Positions 1-11,206 of a stretch of DNA of 64,000 nucleotides are shown here, one piece after another (position 1 is the first letter of the stretch; each line of letters starts with the position of its first letter). A program made the translations under genes and the position numbers. The notes beneath the pieces were generated by a model. That model saw only the letters and a program-made list of their open reading frames with translations, ran no database searches and had not been told where the DNA came from. Source of the stretch: Rhodosorus marinus (lineage: Eukaryota > Rhodophyta > Stylonematophyceae > Stylonematales > Stylonemataceae); assembly GCA_029953675.1 (NCBI GenBank), contig JAMWBK010000003.1, positions 2,170,001 to 2,234,000 of the forward strand. The letters are read 5' to 3'.

Positions 1-360
1 CTTAACTGGAAGGGTCCCAGTAGCTTCACCAGTCTACGTCCTTGCCTTCTATGAGACAACCTGACTGAATCCGTATCCATCCACAGCCAGAAACAAGCTG
101 CATAATTTTTTTTTGAAAACTATATACCAATGATCTTTTGAGAAAGAATTAGTAGGTTGAACGGCAAGAGTGCTGTTCAATTGTCAGTAGAGTAACTGGT
201 GGGGGTGGGCGGAGATTGAGTTTGTCCGATCCCGAATGGAATTTCCTATGGGTTAAGAAGGCCATTTAAGTCTCGTAAAAGATAGGGCAAAGAAGAGGCA
301 GCTCAAGTGCTTGAGTGACGAGTGTGTTCTTCTGGAAGTCTTTGATTCCAATACTTGGTT
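1..360. other. upstream non-coding stretch
   Basis: No supported gene. This is the region upstream of the ABC1 kinase gene. It includes a short A/T-rich part around 105-135. Transcription start and any 5' UTR intron cannot be placed from the sequence. Confidence 0.5.
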
Positions 361-3300
361 ATGGCGCGGCCAGGTTTTGCATCGGTGAGCGGAGTTCTGT
401 GCGGGGTGTTCTCGTTTGTTTTGGTCAATACCTCGCTTGTCGATATGTTCTGAGCTTGTGTCTCTGTTGCGTTTGTTATGTGTTTGCCTATTTTCTTGTG
501 TGTTATTTAGAGCATTCGAAGATGGGCGGTTTTCAAGTACTGGAAGTTTTACCTGTCGATGGTGGCTTTCCTGGCGGGTATGGCTTTATTAGTTGCGGTT
601 GGGGTCGGCTACGGAGTGCTCCCTGTCCTTGCGGTTCTCTCCGTTTCCGCCGGAGCTTTCGTGTTAAATTATAGAACAAATAGCTTGCTCCGCCGACGTT
701 TGACAGTGTACAAGAGCTCTCTGATTGCTTTCGCGGATTACAAGCTGCTGCGCCGGAAAACCAAGAGGTTTGCTCACAAAAGTTTACAAATCTTGCGGAG
801 ATCGAGAGAGGAACTGTCAACTCATAAAGACGCTCCCCGTTACTTTTCTCGAGCTCTTCAGACTATTTCCGGACAACGACACCTGTCCCGAATGTCTTGA
901 AATGTGGGAAGAGGTCAACACTAGGAATGCGAGGCGAGCGTACGAGGTGTTCGTCTCACTGGAAGGGCTATGGATCAAAGCCGGCCAGTACCTATCCAGC
1001 CGTGCTGATGTAATGGTCTCCACATGGTTGTCTTCACTGTCCGAGCCTACTACTCACTCCCGCGATTCTTCTCAAACTGCTCAGGTCCTGCCGGACGTGT
1101 TCATTATGACCTTAAGTAAATGTCAGGACGAAGTCCCCTCAAAGGATCTGGATGATATCCGGGAGACTATTGAGAGCGAGTTTGGAAGGCCGCTGTCATC
1201 AGTGTTTGAGTTCTTTGACCCTAAGCCGCTTGCTTGTGCGTCCATTGCTCAGGTAACGACAAGACCCGCAAAGATTGCTCTGCTCCGTTGACAGGCTGGG
1301 TGCAAGGAAGCCTGAAACGTATCAAGTGTCCCTTCTCGTACTTGCTTTTCTCGAAAGGTGCACAGAGCAACCTTCCGAGGCGAGGATGTGGTGGTTAAAG
1401 TGCAGCACAAAGCAATCAAGGAGGTCATCGAACAGGATCTTGAAAACTTGAGAAGGATAGTCTCCTGGTTTGCTTGGGCTGAACCAGACTTTGACTTCAG
1501 GCCGCTCATGAACGAGTGGTCCAAAGAGGTGGGTTTGTACTGTCCGACGATTGGACAACCGTTCGGTGTATCAGCCGGAGTCTGAAAAGAAACTGCGCTG
1601 TAAACGCGCTCCTCCTACGGTAGGTGCCGTATGAACTGGACTTCATCCACGAAGCGGAAAATCTTCGCCGTGTTGAGAGAGAATCGCTCGAGGCTGTTCG
1701 ATCTCGGAAGGATCTGGGCATGTCGTTCAAGGCGATCTTTCCACAGGTCTGCTCGATAATCATTTCATGTGGCTTTGCTCAACCGCTGCCAAGCGTTCTG
1801 GCCCCGAACTGAGTTTTTTCTCTCGATACAGGTCTACGACGAACTGCTAACGGAGAAAGTCCTCGTTATGAACTACATCGACGGCTTCAAGGTGTCGGAC
1901 ATTAAAGAATTGGATGCGCGCAAAGTGGACAGAGTAGCGCTGATTCAGGACATAGCGCGCGCGTACGGGAATCAGATCTTCCGCTTCGGATTCTTCAATG
2001 CTGACCCGCATCCTGGCAATATTCTCGTCGTGGCTGAGAAAGGCAAAAAAGCGACGCCAGCTCTCCTTGACTTTGGCCTCACGAAGGAGATCGACGAAAA
2101 GACCCAGAGAGGATTCAGCAAACTCGTTTTGGCGGCAGCAGATGGCGACATCTCGATGCTTCTGAACAGCCTTGATGATGTCGGAGTAAAGTTCAACTTT
2201 AACTCCCAGATTATCGCGAAGGAGTCGCTTAAAATGACGAAGTTCTTCTTCAGAGACAGCGGAAAGCGAAAAACCGCGCAATTGAAAGAGGAAAAGGCGA
2301 AGCGGAAAGAGAAACAGAAGGAGATCAAGCTTCAAGACGACGAATCACTGGGGAGGAATCCCGTCGACGCATTTCCAGAATCGCTCGTATTCTTCCAGAG
2401 AACTATATTCCTTATTCGGGGTCTTGCGACGTTGCTTGAGGTAAGTGGTGTGCAGCACGAAGACTACGAGTAGAATGACAAACGGGAGCGAATCTGACCG
2501 AGCATATGGGTTCACCCCAAAATCGCTCAGGTTCATTTGCAATACTTGGACCTGCTGGTACCATTCGCAAAGTCCAATCTACGAGGGACGTTTCAAATCG
2601 ATAAGCCGTTTCCGTTTCCCCGAACCATCGAAGTTCAATCGCAGCTTTCTGCGAAGCTGATCAACTTAGCGGCCAAGCTCGAGAGGGATGGTTCCCTTAC
2701 CGGTTGTCAGATCGTAGTTTGGCAGAATGGCCAGTTTCTTGCCGAAATAGCTTGTGGAAGGTAGAAACCTCCAAGAACAGACTGGGAAGTACTCGATACG
2801 ACACAACCTCTAACTCAACACAACTCTTTTCAGGCGTGACAAGTACACCGAAAACGCCGTGACACCGTCAACGCTCTTCAACGTTTACTCTTGTACGAAG
2901 GCGCTCACCGCAATGGCGTTGCATCGCTGCGTTGAGATGGAACTAGTCAACTACTCTGATTATATCCATCAGCACTGGCCTCGTTTCAGAACAAAATGCA
3001 CAGTTGAACAGGTAAATTGCCCCGCACCCAGTATAAATAGCTAGGTTTGAAGATGCGCCAATGAACAACTCGTCCTCGGAAATTGTGGCCGCTGCGTCTG
3101 GGTCTTCAGTCTTGTCCAGGCAGAATATTCCCTTGGGCTCTACCTGTGAAATGAAGACCTTTCCAGTTGATCGTCGAAAACCTGGTACAGTCTGCTGACA
3201 ACAGCTACTCATCCTCGTTTGCCATGCATAACAGGTTCTCAGGCATACTTCCGGGCTTCAGAACGCTGGAGGTGAGGCAATAGAGAAGAACTTTTTCTCC

Positions 3301-4385
3301 GTGTGTAATTGGGATAGGATGATTCGGCTTATGGAAGAGGCTGACCCGACAACTGCACCTGGAAGTGAGGAGAGTTATCATTACCTCAGCTTCGGATGGA
3401 TAGTTGGAGGATTGGTGGAGAAGGTGTCCAAGACACCGTTCAGAGGTACGGAACGAATTTCGACCAAGCTGCTCCAGCGCCAGCTTCGTGACTGAAAGCG
3501 TTCGATGAAACCACAGAATTTGTTAGAAGGGAGATTACTGGGCCACTAGGTATTGTGGACGAAATGCAGATAGGTCTGGAAGATCCTATGAACGAGAATT
3601 TGGCAATGGTATGCTTTGATTTAGAAGGAGAGAAGAAGAAAATGAAGCGGAAACTTGGCCGCGCAGCGTTGACCGGTCAACTAGGCAAGCGTATGAAAGA
3701 CATCCACGAGCTAGCGAACAGTGAGGCTGCCGAGAAAGGGTTGATGTCGAACCCGACAATGTTCAACCACATATCCGTATGTTCAAGTCTCATGACGCCG
3801 CGTTGCCCAGGTAAAACCTTTCTGAGCATGAAGAACCGCTGCTTGGACTGTCAAATAGGTGAAAGAGGCCGCAATTCCAGCTGCAAATGGGCACTTTTCA
3901 GCTAGAGCGCTGGCAAAGCTGTATGCTACCTTGGCGAACGGCGGAGTGATACCCGGGACGAGCAAGCGTCTACTCAAGGCAGAAACTGTTGCGTTGCTTA
4001 ACTCGTTTTCCAGTGTCAGCAGGCCGAATGCTCAAGAGGCAGGGTAAGATTGAGGGCACAGAGGAGTACCGCACGTTCTCTTGGGTTGGTTCTTACGACA
4101 CTTTTTGTCTCCGACCTCAGCTATGGATTAGGCCTCCAGGTCTTTCGTACCGACGCAGACGATCCTGCTCCCGTCTTCGGCCATTCAGGTATAGGGGGGA
4201 GCCTTGGAGGTTGCGACCCTAGATCGAAAACGGCGTTTGGTTTGACCTTGAACCAGCTTACGTTTGATCACGGAGCTGGATTTGAGATAATGAAACTCAT
4301 CTTCGACGCTCTAGGTCTGCAACCCTTGGCTGCATTCAACAACGGTGGCATGATTGAAAGGAACCAGCTCCTGGCCATGGCGTAA
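361..4385 (+). CDS. ABC1/UbiB-type kinase fused to a beta-lactamase-like domain
   Basis: Thirteen inferred exons: 361-384, 511-767, 862-1015, 1085-1252, 1358-1528, 1624-1746, 1832-2440, 2531-2760, 2834-3011, 3235-3445, 3499-3776, 3859-4043, 4121-4385, giving 950 aa. The N-terminal half is an ABC1 (UbiB/ADCK) atypical kinase. It shows KAGQ near residue 133, the Ala-rich-loop equivalent ASIAQV near 197, NADPHPGN near 357 and DFGLTKE near 378. The C-terminal half, from about residue 540, is a serine beta-lactamase/esterase-like domain with SCTK (SxxK) near 599, YHYLSFGW (YxN-like) and GHSGIGG (the KTG/HTG position). The same two-domain order is known from the plant ABC1 protein At5g24810. ABC1 kinases are linked to quinone and isoprenoid lipid metabolism in plastids or mitochondria; the substrate here is unknown. 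The first exon is the weakest part: translation may instead begin at ATG 559, just before a hydrophobic segment. The intron at 3012-3234 (223 nt) is unusually long. Confidence 0.88.
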
Positions 4386-5211
4386 ATAACAACCTCTTTA
4401 GTTTCTGACGAAATGAAAACAGGCGTACACGGCTGGTACGGAACCTACCATCCATGCAGATCAATTATGGGGATAGCCTGCTACACGCATTGAAAGCTTT
4501 GATGGTCCTGCCAACGGGCACGACGATCCAAACGCTTAGTAAGGCTTAGTGGATGGCATAGGGCTGTACAATGGTGTGCGTGAAAGCGATTTCACCCGCG
4601 GCAATACTTTGCTGAGCACATGTCGCACTTCGCGCCTGTATTGCGCATGGCCTGTGTTTTCCAATCTGGGTCTGAATCATGACACTTCCCGGGACGTGAA
4701 CGGAAAGAACACGAACGCTCGTCTAAATGAACGAGTTCCAATTCCCCCCTACTAAACAGCAGACGGCAAAGTAGCTTGTTATGAGTCGTTGCATAGGTTA
4801 TGACCCCCCATGCTCGTTGGTCAGAACCTATGACCAACGAGCCCTGCAATGAGGTCATCCACGAAATCGGGCAAAATCGGTTGCATCGCATACAAGGGCT
4901 AAGAGAGACCCAGCTTGATAGATTAAAAGCAGTAAAGCGAACAACAAACTATAGCACGTTGTCTAGATAATCAGCAATTGGACTCGATCGGATGATTGCC
5001 TCAGGTACGTTGAAGCATTCGCGGATGCAGCCCAAGAGACATGGAACAAGAGATATCTCAGCCCTGCTGGAGAACCACGGCATTCGAGTGAACTTGACAA
5101 GAACACCCGAGTACGTTCGAGCTGTAGGATCCGCGCCTTCGTTCGGTGCTAATGCGATTTACAAGATCTTCGTCCTCACAACAGAACCAAACCAAAATAA
5201 AAGCTCTAATC
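4386..5211. other. convergent spacer between ABC1K and TM9SF genes
   Basis: The 3' ends of two converging genes face each other here. Short open frames occur but none shows a recognisable domain or a splice pattern. A perfect 12-bp stem hairpin lies at 4812-4842 and is listed separately. Confidence 0.5.
4812..4842. repeat. perfect 12-bp inverted repeat, 7-nt loop
   Basis: GCTCGTTGGTCA at 4812-4823 pairs exactly with TGACCAACGAGC at 4831-4842 across the loop GAACCTA. It sits about 430 bp past the stop of the ABC1K gene and 370 bp past the stop of the converging TM9SF gene. It could be a structured 3' UTR element or the end of a small decayed mobile element. There is no run of T next to it as a Pol III terminator would need. 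Confidence 0.8.
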
Positions 5212-7722
5212 TCAAGGGGAATGACCTGAAACATATCTGACTAGTACGTAACCCGAAGCAAACGAAATGGACCCCGCGGCTACTCCGATGTTCACACATG
5301 CGATTGCAGCGTGGATGGACCACGAAAGAGCTGTTACCAAGTTCGTCTTTCGTATAGCCAGCTCAAAGAAAATATATATGACAGAAAACACAAAACAGTA
5401 CAGTCCGGTCAATCCGGAACTGAGATAGGAGAGCCACCACCATCGGTAGTCTCCGTTCTGCAATAGATAGTCGGCAGAGATAATTCCCACCTGGTGTCGA
5501 TGAGAAAGGCTCATTCTCAGTCTAGGCAGTGATTCACAGTCAGCGAACGATAGCATCCCCTTACCTCAAAGCTGACAACGACAACCGCCAAGACTCCAAA
5601 AATCGAGATCGAAAACAGGAATGCTGGGATTTCGTTCACAGCTGCATACAGGACAAGGATCAGAGGTTCGATAGCGACGAGGAAAGGTAGGAGAGATAAC
5701 CTGCAGCTGAAAGCCACGCCCTTCCGAGGCTGCTGGATTACGGACGGTACCAAGTTTGTTCTTTCACCTACCGGATCGCTTCCCACCTGTGCGCAGATAA
5801 AGATGAGATTCAGGTCACTTGGAAACCTGAGAGAAAACTCTCGCAAAGCATACCAATCGAAAAGCGAAAAATGCTCCTGCAATGGTCAAAGGCAAGGAAA
5901 GACCAAACCAGGTGATTAAGAGTCCGAGCAGAACGACGAAGTCCACTGCACCAGCCGCGTTAGCCGCCCAGAGCAACCAGTTGAGCAGAAAGAAGAGGAT
6001 GAACACAATGCCGGGAACAAGCCCAGTGGTAAGAAGCACCGCCTGCACATGGACGCGGATCATCCATAAAACGGTAATACTGGTTAGGTGTCCTATCCGC
6101 CTCCTCAGCTTTCTTCGTTCGCGGCTTACCCGTGCTCTGTTGCTTCCACCAGTAAGGGAATAGACCCAACCACATACCCATCCCGCGAGTACGTTGGAGA
6201 GTATAGCAACGATCATCCAGGTCTTCATAATCACCTTATCTCTCATCGGAGAATGGACTCGGAGGACAGCTAGAAGCAGAGCAAAATCCGCAATGGATGC
6301 GATCTAATCGCGTTACAGCATAAGGGATCAGCGATTTCTCATACAATAACGAAAATCAGCGAAGGATATTTACCTGAAAGCCGCTGGCTACCAAAGCAGT
6401 CATATATTGTGGCGAGCTAGGAGTTCGGAAGACGTCCCCTCTGATTGCCTCAAAGCCCACCGCTGTTTCCTCTTCCAGCACAAAGTCGTTGCCAGTGTAC
6501 GGGGAAAGTGACGTCGATTCGTTCGCCTTTGACATCGAAAAAAAACAGGATTTTGCAAAGGAGACATAGCGTCAGGATCGGTTGCTGTAGAGAACGTAAG
6601 GCTTCACGACCTGCTTGCATTGCGTACTGCACGACGAAAAACGAACAGACTGTACACGCCGAGGATTCCAGCGATGATTAAAGAAGCGAGGAACAGCAGC
6701 CGTTTTCCACTACGGATCACGTTGTCCGTATTGGTGTAGGCATCCCAACGCGATTCCCATGTAACGTCATCTTCCTCAAAAACGACGGAGTAAGTCATGA
6801 CAAGTTCCAGCTCGGCCGAGCTTGGGTCCAACAACATCGGGATACTTTCCATGCAGTTCGTCAGCTCCGGCTGCGTGACCCTAAGGAATCAAATGAACAC
6901 GATGAGCATGAAGCAAGCTTTGGCTCGTGTCTGAGGAGCAGAGGGTTCTCACTTGACAGACTTCACATCAGCTTGGAATCCTACGATGCTCCATGTGCTC
7001 GATGGCAAGTTCGCGTCTCCATTGCGTTGGGTCTTCACCTTAAACTCGATGTGATTGTGGATGATCAGTTCGTCATCTGTGGGTACGAAGGATCTTCAAA
7101 ATTAGCTACAAGAAAAGCTGGGTTTCGAACATACTCAGCGCCGTACCTAAAATCTCTCCAACAGCATATCCTTGCAGCCTACGTCTGTCATCATCGCTCT
7201 CCGTAGCCTGCAGAAGCGGAAGGTTGTCCAAGGTCAACTCGACGCGATAGCCGCGCTTGATAAGCAGCTCAAAGCGTTTCAGGTCGTCATGGGAAAGATG
7301 CGCGATGCAAAGCACTTTGCATGACTGGGATGTGCCCATTTCCAATTCATAGTCGAGCAGAGACTCATGGTTTCCGTTCAGAAAATCCGTCAGAGTGTTC
7401 TTTTTCGATTCCCGATGGGTTCCTTGTGACAACAACGACGATGAAAAAGACCTTTCAGGGATGATCGCACAACTAAACACCATGCCAAATTGGGAGTGGA
7501 GATATGCGTTTGCTCACCACAATATGGCACCCATGAGTAATCCCTGGTAACCTGGGCTGGGGACCAGACTGTTTCACCTCGGACTTTGATCGAGTCCCCA
7601 GTTTGGAATTCGGTTGCTGATGAGCTCGCGATTCCGTGAATCAAGCTAAAGAAAAGAATCCCCGGGAGTAGCACAATGTGCATCCTGGACTTGCTACGCC
7701 AACACTTCCGATCATCAATCAT
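5212..7722 (-). CDS. TM9SF / nonaspanin (endomembrane protein 70)
   Basis: Nine exons on the minus strand: 7722-7518, 7422-7147, 7076-6953, 6880-6628, 6526-6374, 6303-6130, 6042-5854, 5786-5565, 5490-5212, coding 624 aa. The family is a Golgi/endosome membrane protein with a lumenal N-terminal domain and nine transmembrane helices, involved in cargo sorting, adhesion and metal handling. Seen here: an N-terminal signal peptide (hydrophobic run ILFFSLIHGIA), the lumenal YSWVPYC element, YAVGEIL, then the conserved GDVFRTP segment before helix 2, VPGIVFILFFLLNW, TWFGLSLPLT and the diagnostic DYRWWWLSYLSSG. The intron at 6129-6043 was chosen because removing it restores the family's GG-x5-VLL spacing. 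An alternative start is the Met 13 residues downstream (MHIVLLPG), which would give a shorter signal peptide. The protein ends at VRYVSGHSP rather than in the usual Lys-rich COPI-binding tail. Confidence 0.9.
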
Positions 7723-8547
7723 ACTGCTTTTACATGCTGCTGAGCAGCGTTTTCAAGTCATGATTCTCCTTTTGATAGTTTGCCATGTCTCCTTAGCCAA
7801 GGAAATACTGGTCAATATTTAATCAGCTGACGCCCGTTTTCAAGGCGAATAGTCCCGTCCCCCTTGAACGGCTCAGGGCAATGTGCTCAGACAGCACCCT
7901 CCGGCTGACCAAACAATCTACTGCAGTCGAAGGAGGAGCACAGCTTCGAGTAGAGCAGCCGGAAGGTCAATCTCGTTTTCGGCAGAATGTCTAGTCCCAT
8001 ACGCCCTCTCTCGCTACTATGCCAGTTGTGATATGTACTGAGAGAATTTTTATTTTGTTCTGGGTGAGACGCAGAATGAGCTCCTTTTGCGAAGACAACG
8101 GACTGCCTATATGCCTCTGGAGTTATCGGGCATCGCAAAGCGGTACCTGAATTTTGGTTGGCTTCATCAACTAGGGCTTGGGTTGAACATAGAAACGGTC
8201 ACTGGTTTACTACATAATATAAAATTGCTGATTCTTGTCTAGGCCTCGGAGATAGGAGTTTGATCAAAACGTAGTTTCCGCAAAAGAATCATAGGGAGTT
8301 AGTACATCAACGTGGGCAAGATGTGGCAGTTTTGAATCGGTTTGGTGAGCAGCGCTGTCGACTGCCTCGGCTGCTTTCGTGTCTTCAAGCGATAAGCTCA
8401 TCCTTCATATCGTCCCGGACATGGTTCGGAGAAAGTCCTTTCGGTAACGACATTCTACCAAGGAACAGTTCCCAACCTGAGCTCTGGGTACTGAGCTCGA
8501 GAGCGTAATATAGAAGGCCATGTGAGTCAGCGGTTTGCCATTCGGGA
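7723..8547. other. spacer between two minus-strand genes
   Basis: This lies upstream of the TM9SF gene and downstream of the DUF885 gene. Small open frames exist (for example minus 8138-7887) but they lack recognisable motifs. Nothing further is supported. Confidence 0.5.
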
Positions 8548-11206
8548 CTACGGCCGATAAGAGCCCTTAGGCAGACGATTGATGAAGGGTCGTCTGCTCT
8601 GGCTGAGCTGATCCTGGAACAAATCGGCTCCCGTCGCAGGAGGCTTTTCAAGATTCCTTCTATGCGTTGCCACCCACTTTGTCACGTTGCGATCAACCAC
8701 AGATAACGGAAGTGTGCCATTCCTCAGAACAACATCGTGGAACTCTTTGTAATTAAAGTCCGTCTCGAGCTTGCGCTCGGCAAATTTCTTCAGCTCAAGC
8801 AGTCTCAGCTCTCCAACCTTGAATGCCACGGCCTGACCTGGCATCGTGATGATACGATCGAGTTCGGCGGCAATCTCGTTATCCGTAAGACAAGCATTAT
8901 TCCTCAGATATTGAAAGGCCTCATCCCTGACGAATGAGAAAATTTCGACTCAGTACCGGTCACACACGCAGTCTCATTCCGAGTTGTCTAGCAATACCTT
9001 GTCCACCTCTTATAGTGGATTCCCGTGTCGACGACAAGACGAACTGCCCTCCACATTTCGGTCAACAAGCGACCGAAGTAGTTCTTTTGATCTTCGTAAA
9101 AGTTCATCACCTCTCCCAAATGCTCAGCGTACAGGGCCCAACCCTGAACAAAGCTTAGACAGCATGATGTTTCCGACCTTCTTAGCCTCGGCAGGCCAGG
9201 CTTCTCCTGTATTAGCGACAGCAGCGGCACGTCAGAAATCTAGCCAGAGACTCAAGACGGAGAGGAGGTACGCTGTATGCTCACCTGAGCAATGCCAAGC
9301 TGCATATGGTGCCCTGGTACTCCCTCGTGAAGCGCAATGGCCTCCATCTGGTACTTCGGACGCGTTTCAGGTCGCGAACAGTTAGCGAAGAAAATGGCAG
9401 GTTGCTCTTCTGCCCTTACAGCCGGGTGGTAGTGGGCTGGTGGGGAGTACTGAGCTTGCAGCTCGTCGATGGGTTTAACCTGGCAAAACGTGCGAGGGAG
9501 GGGTTCGCATTGAGTCTGTTTGCAAGAAAATTGAGAATTGATTCGCCAGCATTCGAAGTTTGCACATCATGCGCCTCACCGTTAGGGTAGCAACTGGCGT
9601 CTTACTAAAGAATATGGAAAGTTTCTCATCCGCGATCTCAAGGATCTCCTGGTACCTGTCCAAGACTTCCCCCGAGGAATTGAAGAAATTTTCTGGGTTT
9701 TCCATCAAGATTCTGACGAACTCAAAATTCGACGACGCGAGATCATCCTTGAGCAGTTTCCGAACCTGGTGGACACGTTTGCATAGATTCAGATCAGCCT
9801 GGTCCTATGCTACTGGGCAGAACAAGCTGTTTCTAGCATATTGGCGTCATCATACTTTACGCATTTTTTCCGAGATCCTCTGCACTTCTGAAAGTCCCAG
9901 TGCATGCACGTCGTCGGGCGTAATGTCGAGGGATGTAAAATATTCCAGGCATCCTTTGTAAAAGTTTTCACCGTCAGGCAAGGACCAGACACCGGGTTCT
10001 TTCCGGGCTTCCAAAACATATTCCTCTGTGAGAAACTTCGCGAGCCTGCGGAATGCCGGGATGAGGCACTCGCCGATTGCTTTCCTCAAGCTCTCCACGT
10101 TCCCGCCAACCGCGCGAAATCGAGCGTTAGCCATCAAGTAGATCACAGACGTCTCAGGATCGTCGACGATCTAGTTCAAAAATCGGGATAGACGGACTTC
10201 CCTTCAGCACACCTGTCGGACCAGTAAGCAAGACTGGACTACTCACCTGTTCTTGGCATTGTTGGATCATGCTCTGCACTGCGTTCAAGTGCAAAGTCCG
10301 TTTGCTTTTCATTCCGTCCCTGAATGCTTCAATCATTTGATTCACTTGCTCATCGAAAGCTCTAAGACGATGGACGAAGCTCCTGCAGTCCCCACCGTGT
10401 CGTAAGGCATTAATTGATGGCAGCTGTCGCACCCTCTAGTAGTTAGCGTCTCGGTGTTTGCTTTCCTCTAGTGCCGCCGTCAAGGTGAACATACCTGAGC
10501 TATCATTAGGTGTTGACCAAATAAGTGGTGCGAAGGGAACTCATAAATATCAAAGGACTCCATCGCCTTAATCTCCAGCCTCAGATACTCCTTCAAGAAC
10601 AAGTAGTTGGTCTGTTCTTCGTCATCTTTTATGTCCTTGAAGTTGACTGTGTCCACCTTCCTGTCAAGCTCTTGCAGTTTCTTCAAATGGTTTCGACGAG
10701 CGTCCGCCCTCAAATCCATGAGAAGGTGGTTGTTCCTCTCGTCCCCTGTTCAGGAACTGAGAGTTTGAGCAAATACATAACTTGGGAACCTGAGCAATTC
10801 TCTGGACTATTCAGAAAATCCTTACCGCTGAGAGTGGCCGAGATCGGATCCCATCTGCACGATTCGTCCCAGACCTCAGCGTAAATTCTCCAGACCTGAT
10901 CTATTGCACCGCTCGCATTCAAAGGTCTATCGATCTCCTCCGACGGACCACGCCTATGAAAACATAGAGCAAAAACCGAAACATCATAACTTTTAGCCGT
11001 CTCTTAACCGGAGCTGATCAGCTGCAGCTGCTACCCACATACCTGAATCGTTTTAGAATAAATCTAACTGCTCCGACAGAAGCCGAGAAGGCAACCACGA
11101 CATGTAATGGTACCACCGGGGCCTCTGTTTGATGATACGGCATGATCTGCATGTTACTTGGATCGGAATCTTTATCCTTTCCATCCTGCGAGAAAATACC
11201 GAACAT
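8548..11206 (-). CDS. DUF885 family zinc-metallopeptidase-like hydrolase
   Basis: Nine exons: 11206-11043, 10953-10826, 10745-10495, 10435-10247, 10170-9856, 9765-9580, 9479-9285, 9206-8998, 8926-8548, giving 671 aa. DUF885 proteins are bacterial and eukaryotic alpha-helical proteins with a gluzincin-like HExxH-type site. The defining motifs are intact: RPKYQMEA followed by HEGVPGHHMQ (near residue 460), QGWALYAEHLG carrying the third-ligand Glu, VVDTGIHYKRWTR, and MPGQAVAFKVGELRLLELK. Biological substrates of the eukaryotic members are not established. The N-terminus has a short hydrophobic segment (PLHVVVAFSASVGAVRFIL) that could be a signal anchor, so a membrane-tethered enzyme is possible. 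Exon 6 has an alternative acceptor that would insert 11 residues (ADLNLCKRVHQ); I chose the shorter form because it keeps the family spacing. Confidence 0.85.

Noticed and set aside
315..674. 119-codon plus frame upstream of the ABC1K gene
   Set aside because: Begins with GTG, has odd Cys-rich composition and overlaps the better supported exon 511-767 in another frame.
3012..3234. Possible extra exon inside the longest ABC1K intron (open stretch near 3050-3110)
   Set aside because: Joining EQ directly to VLRHTSG restores the conserved family order; an added exon would disrupt it.
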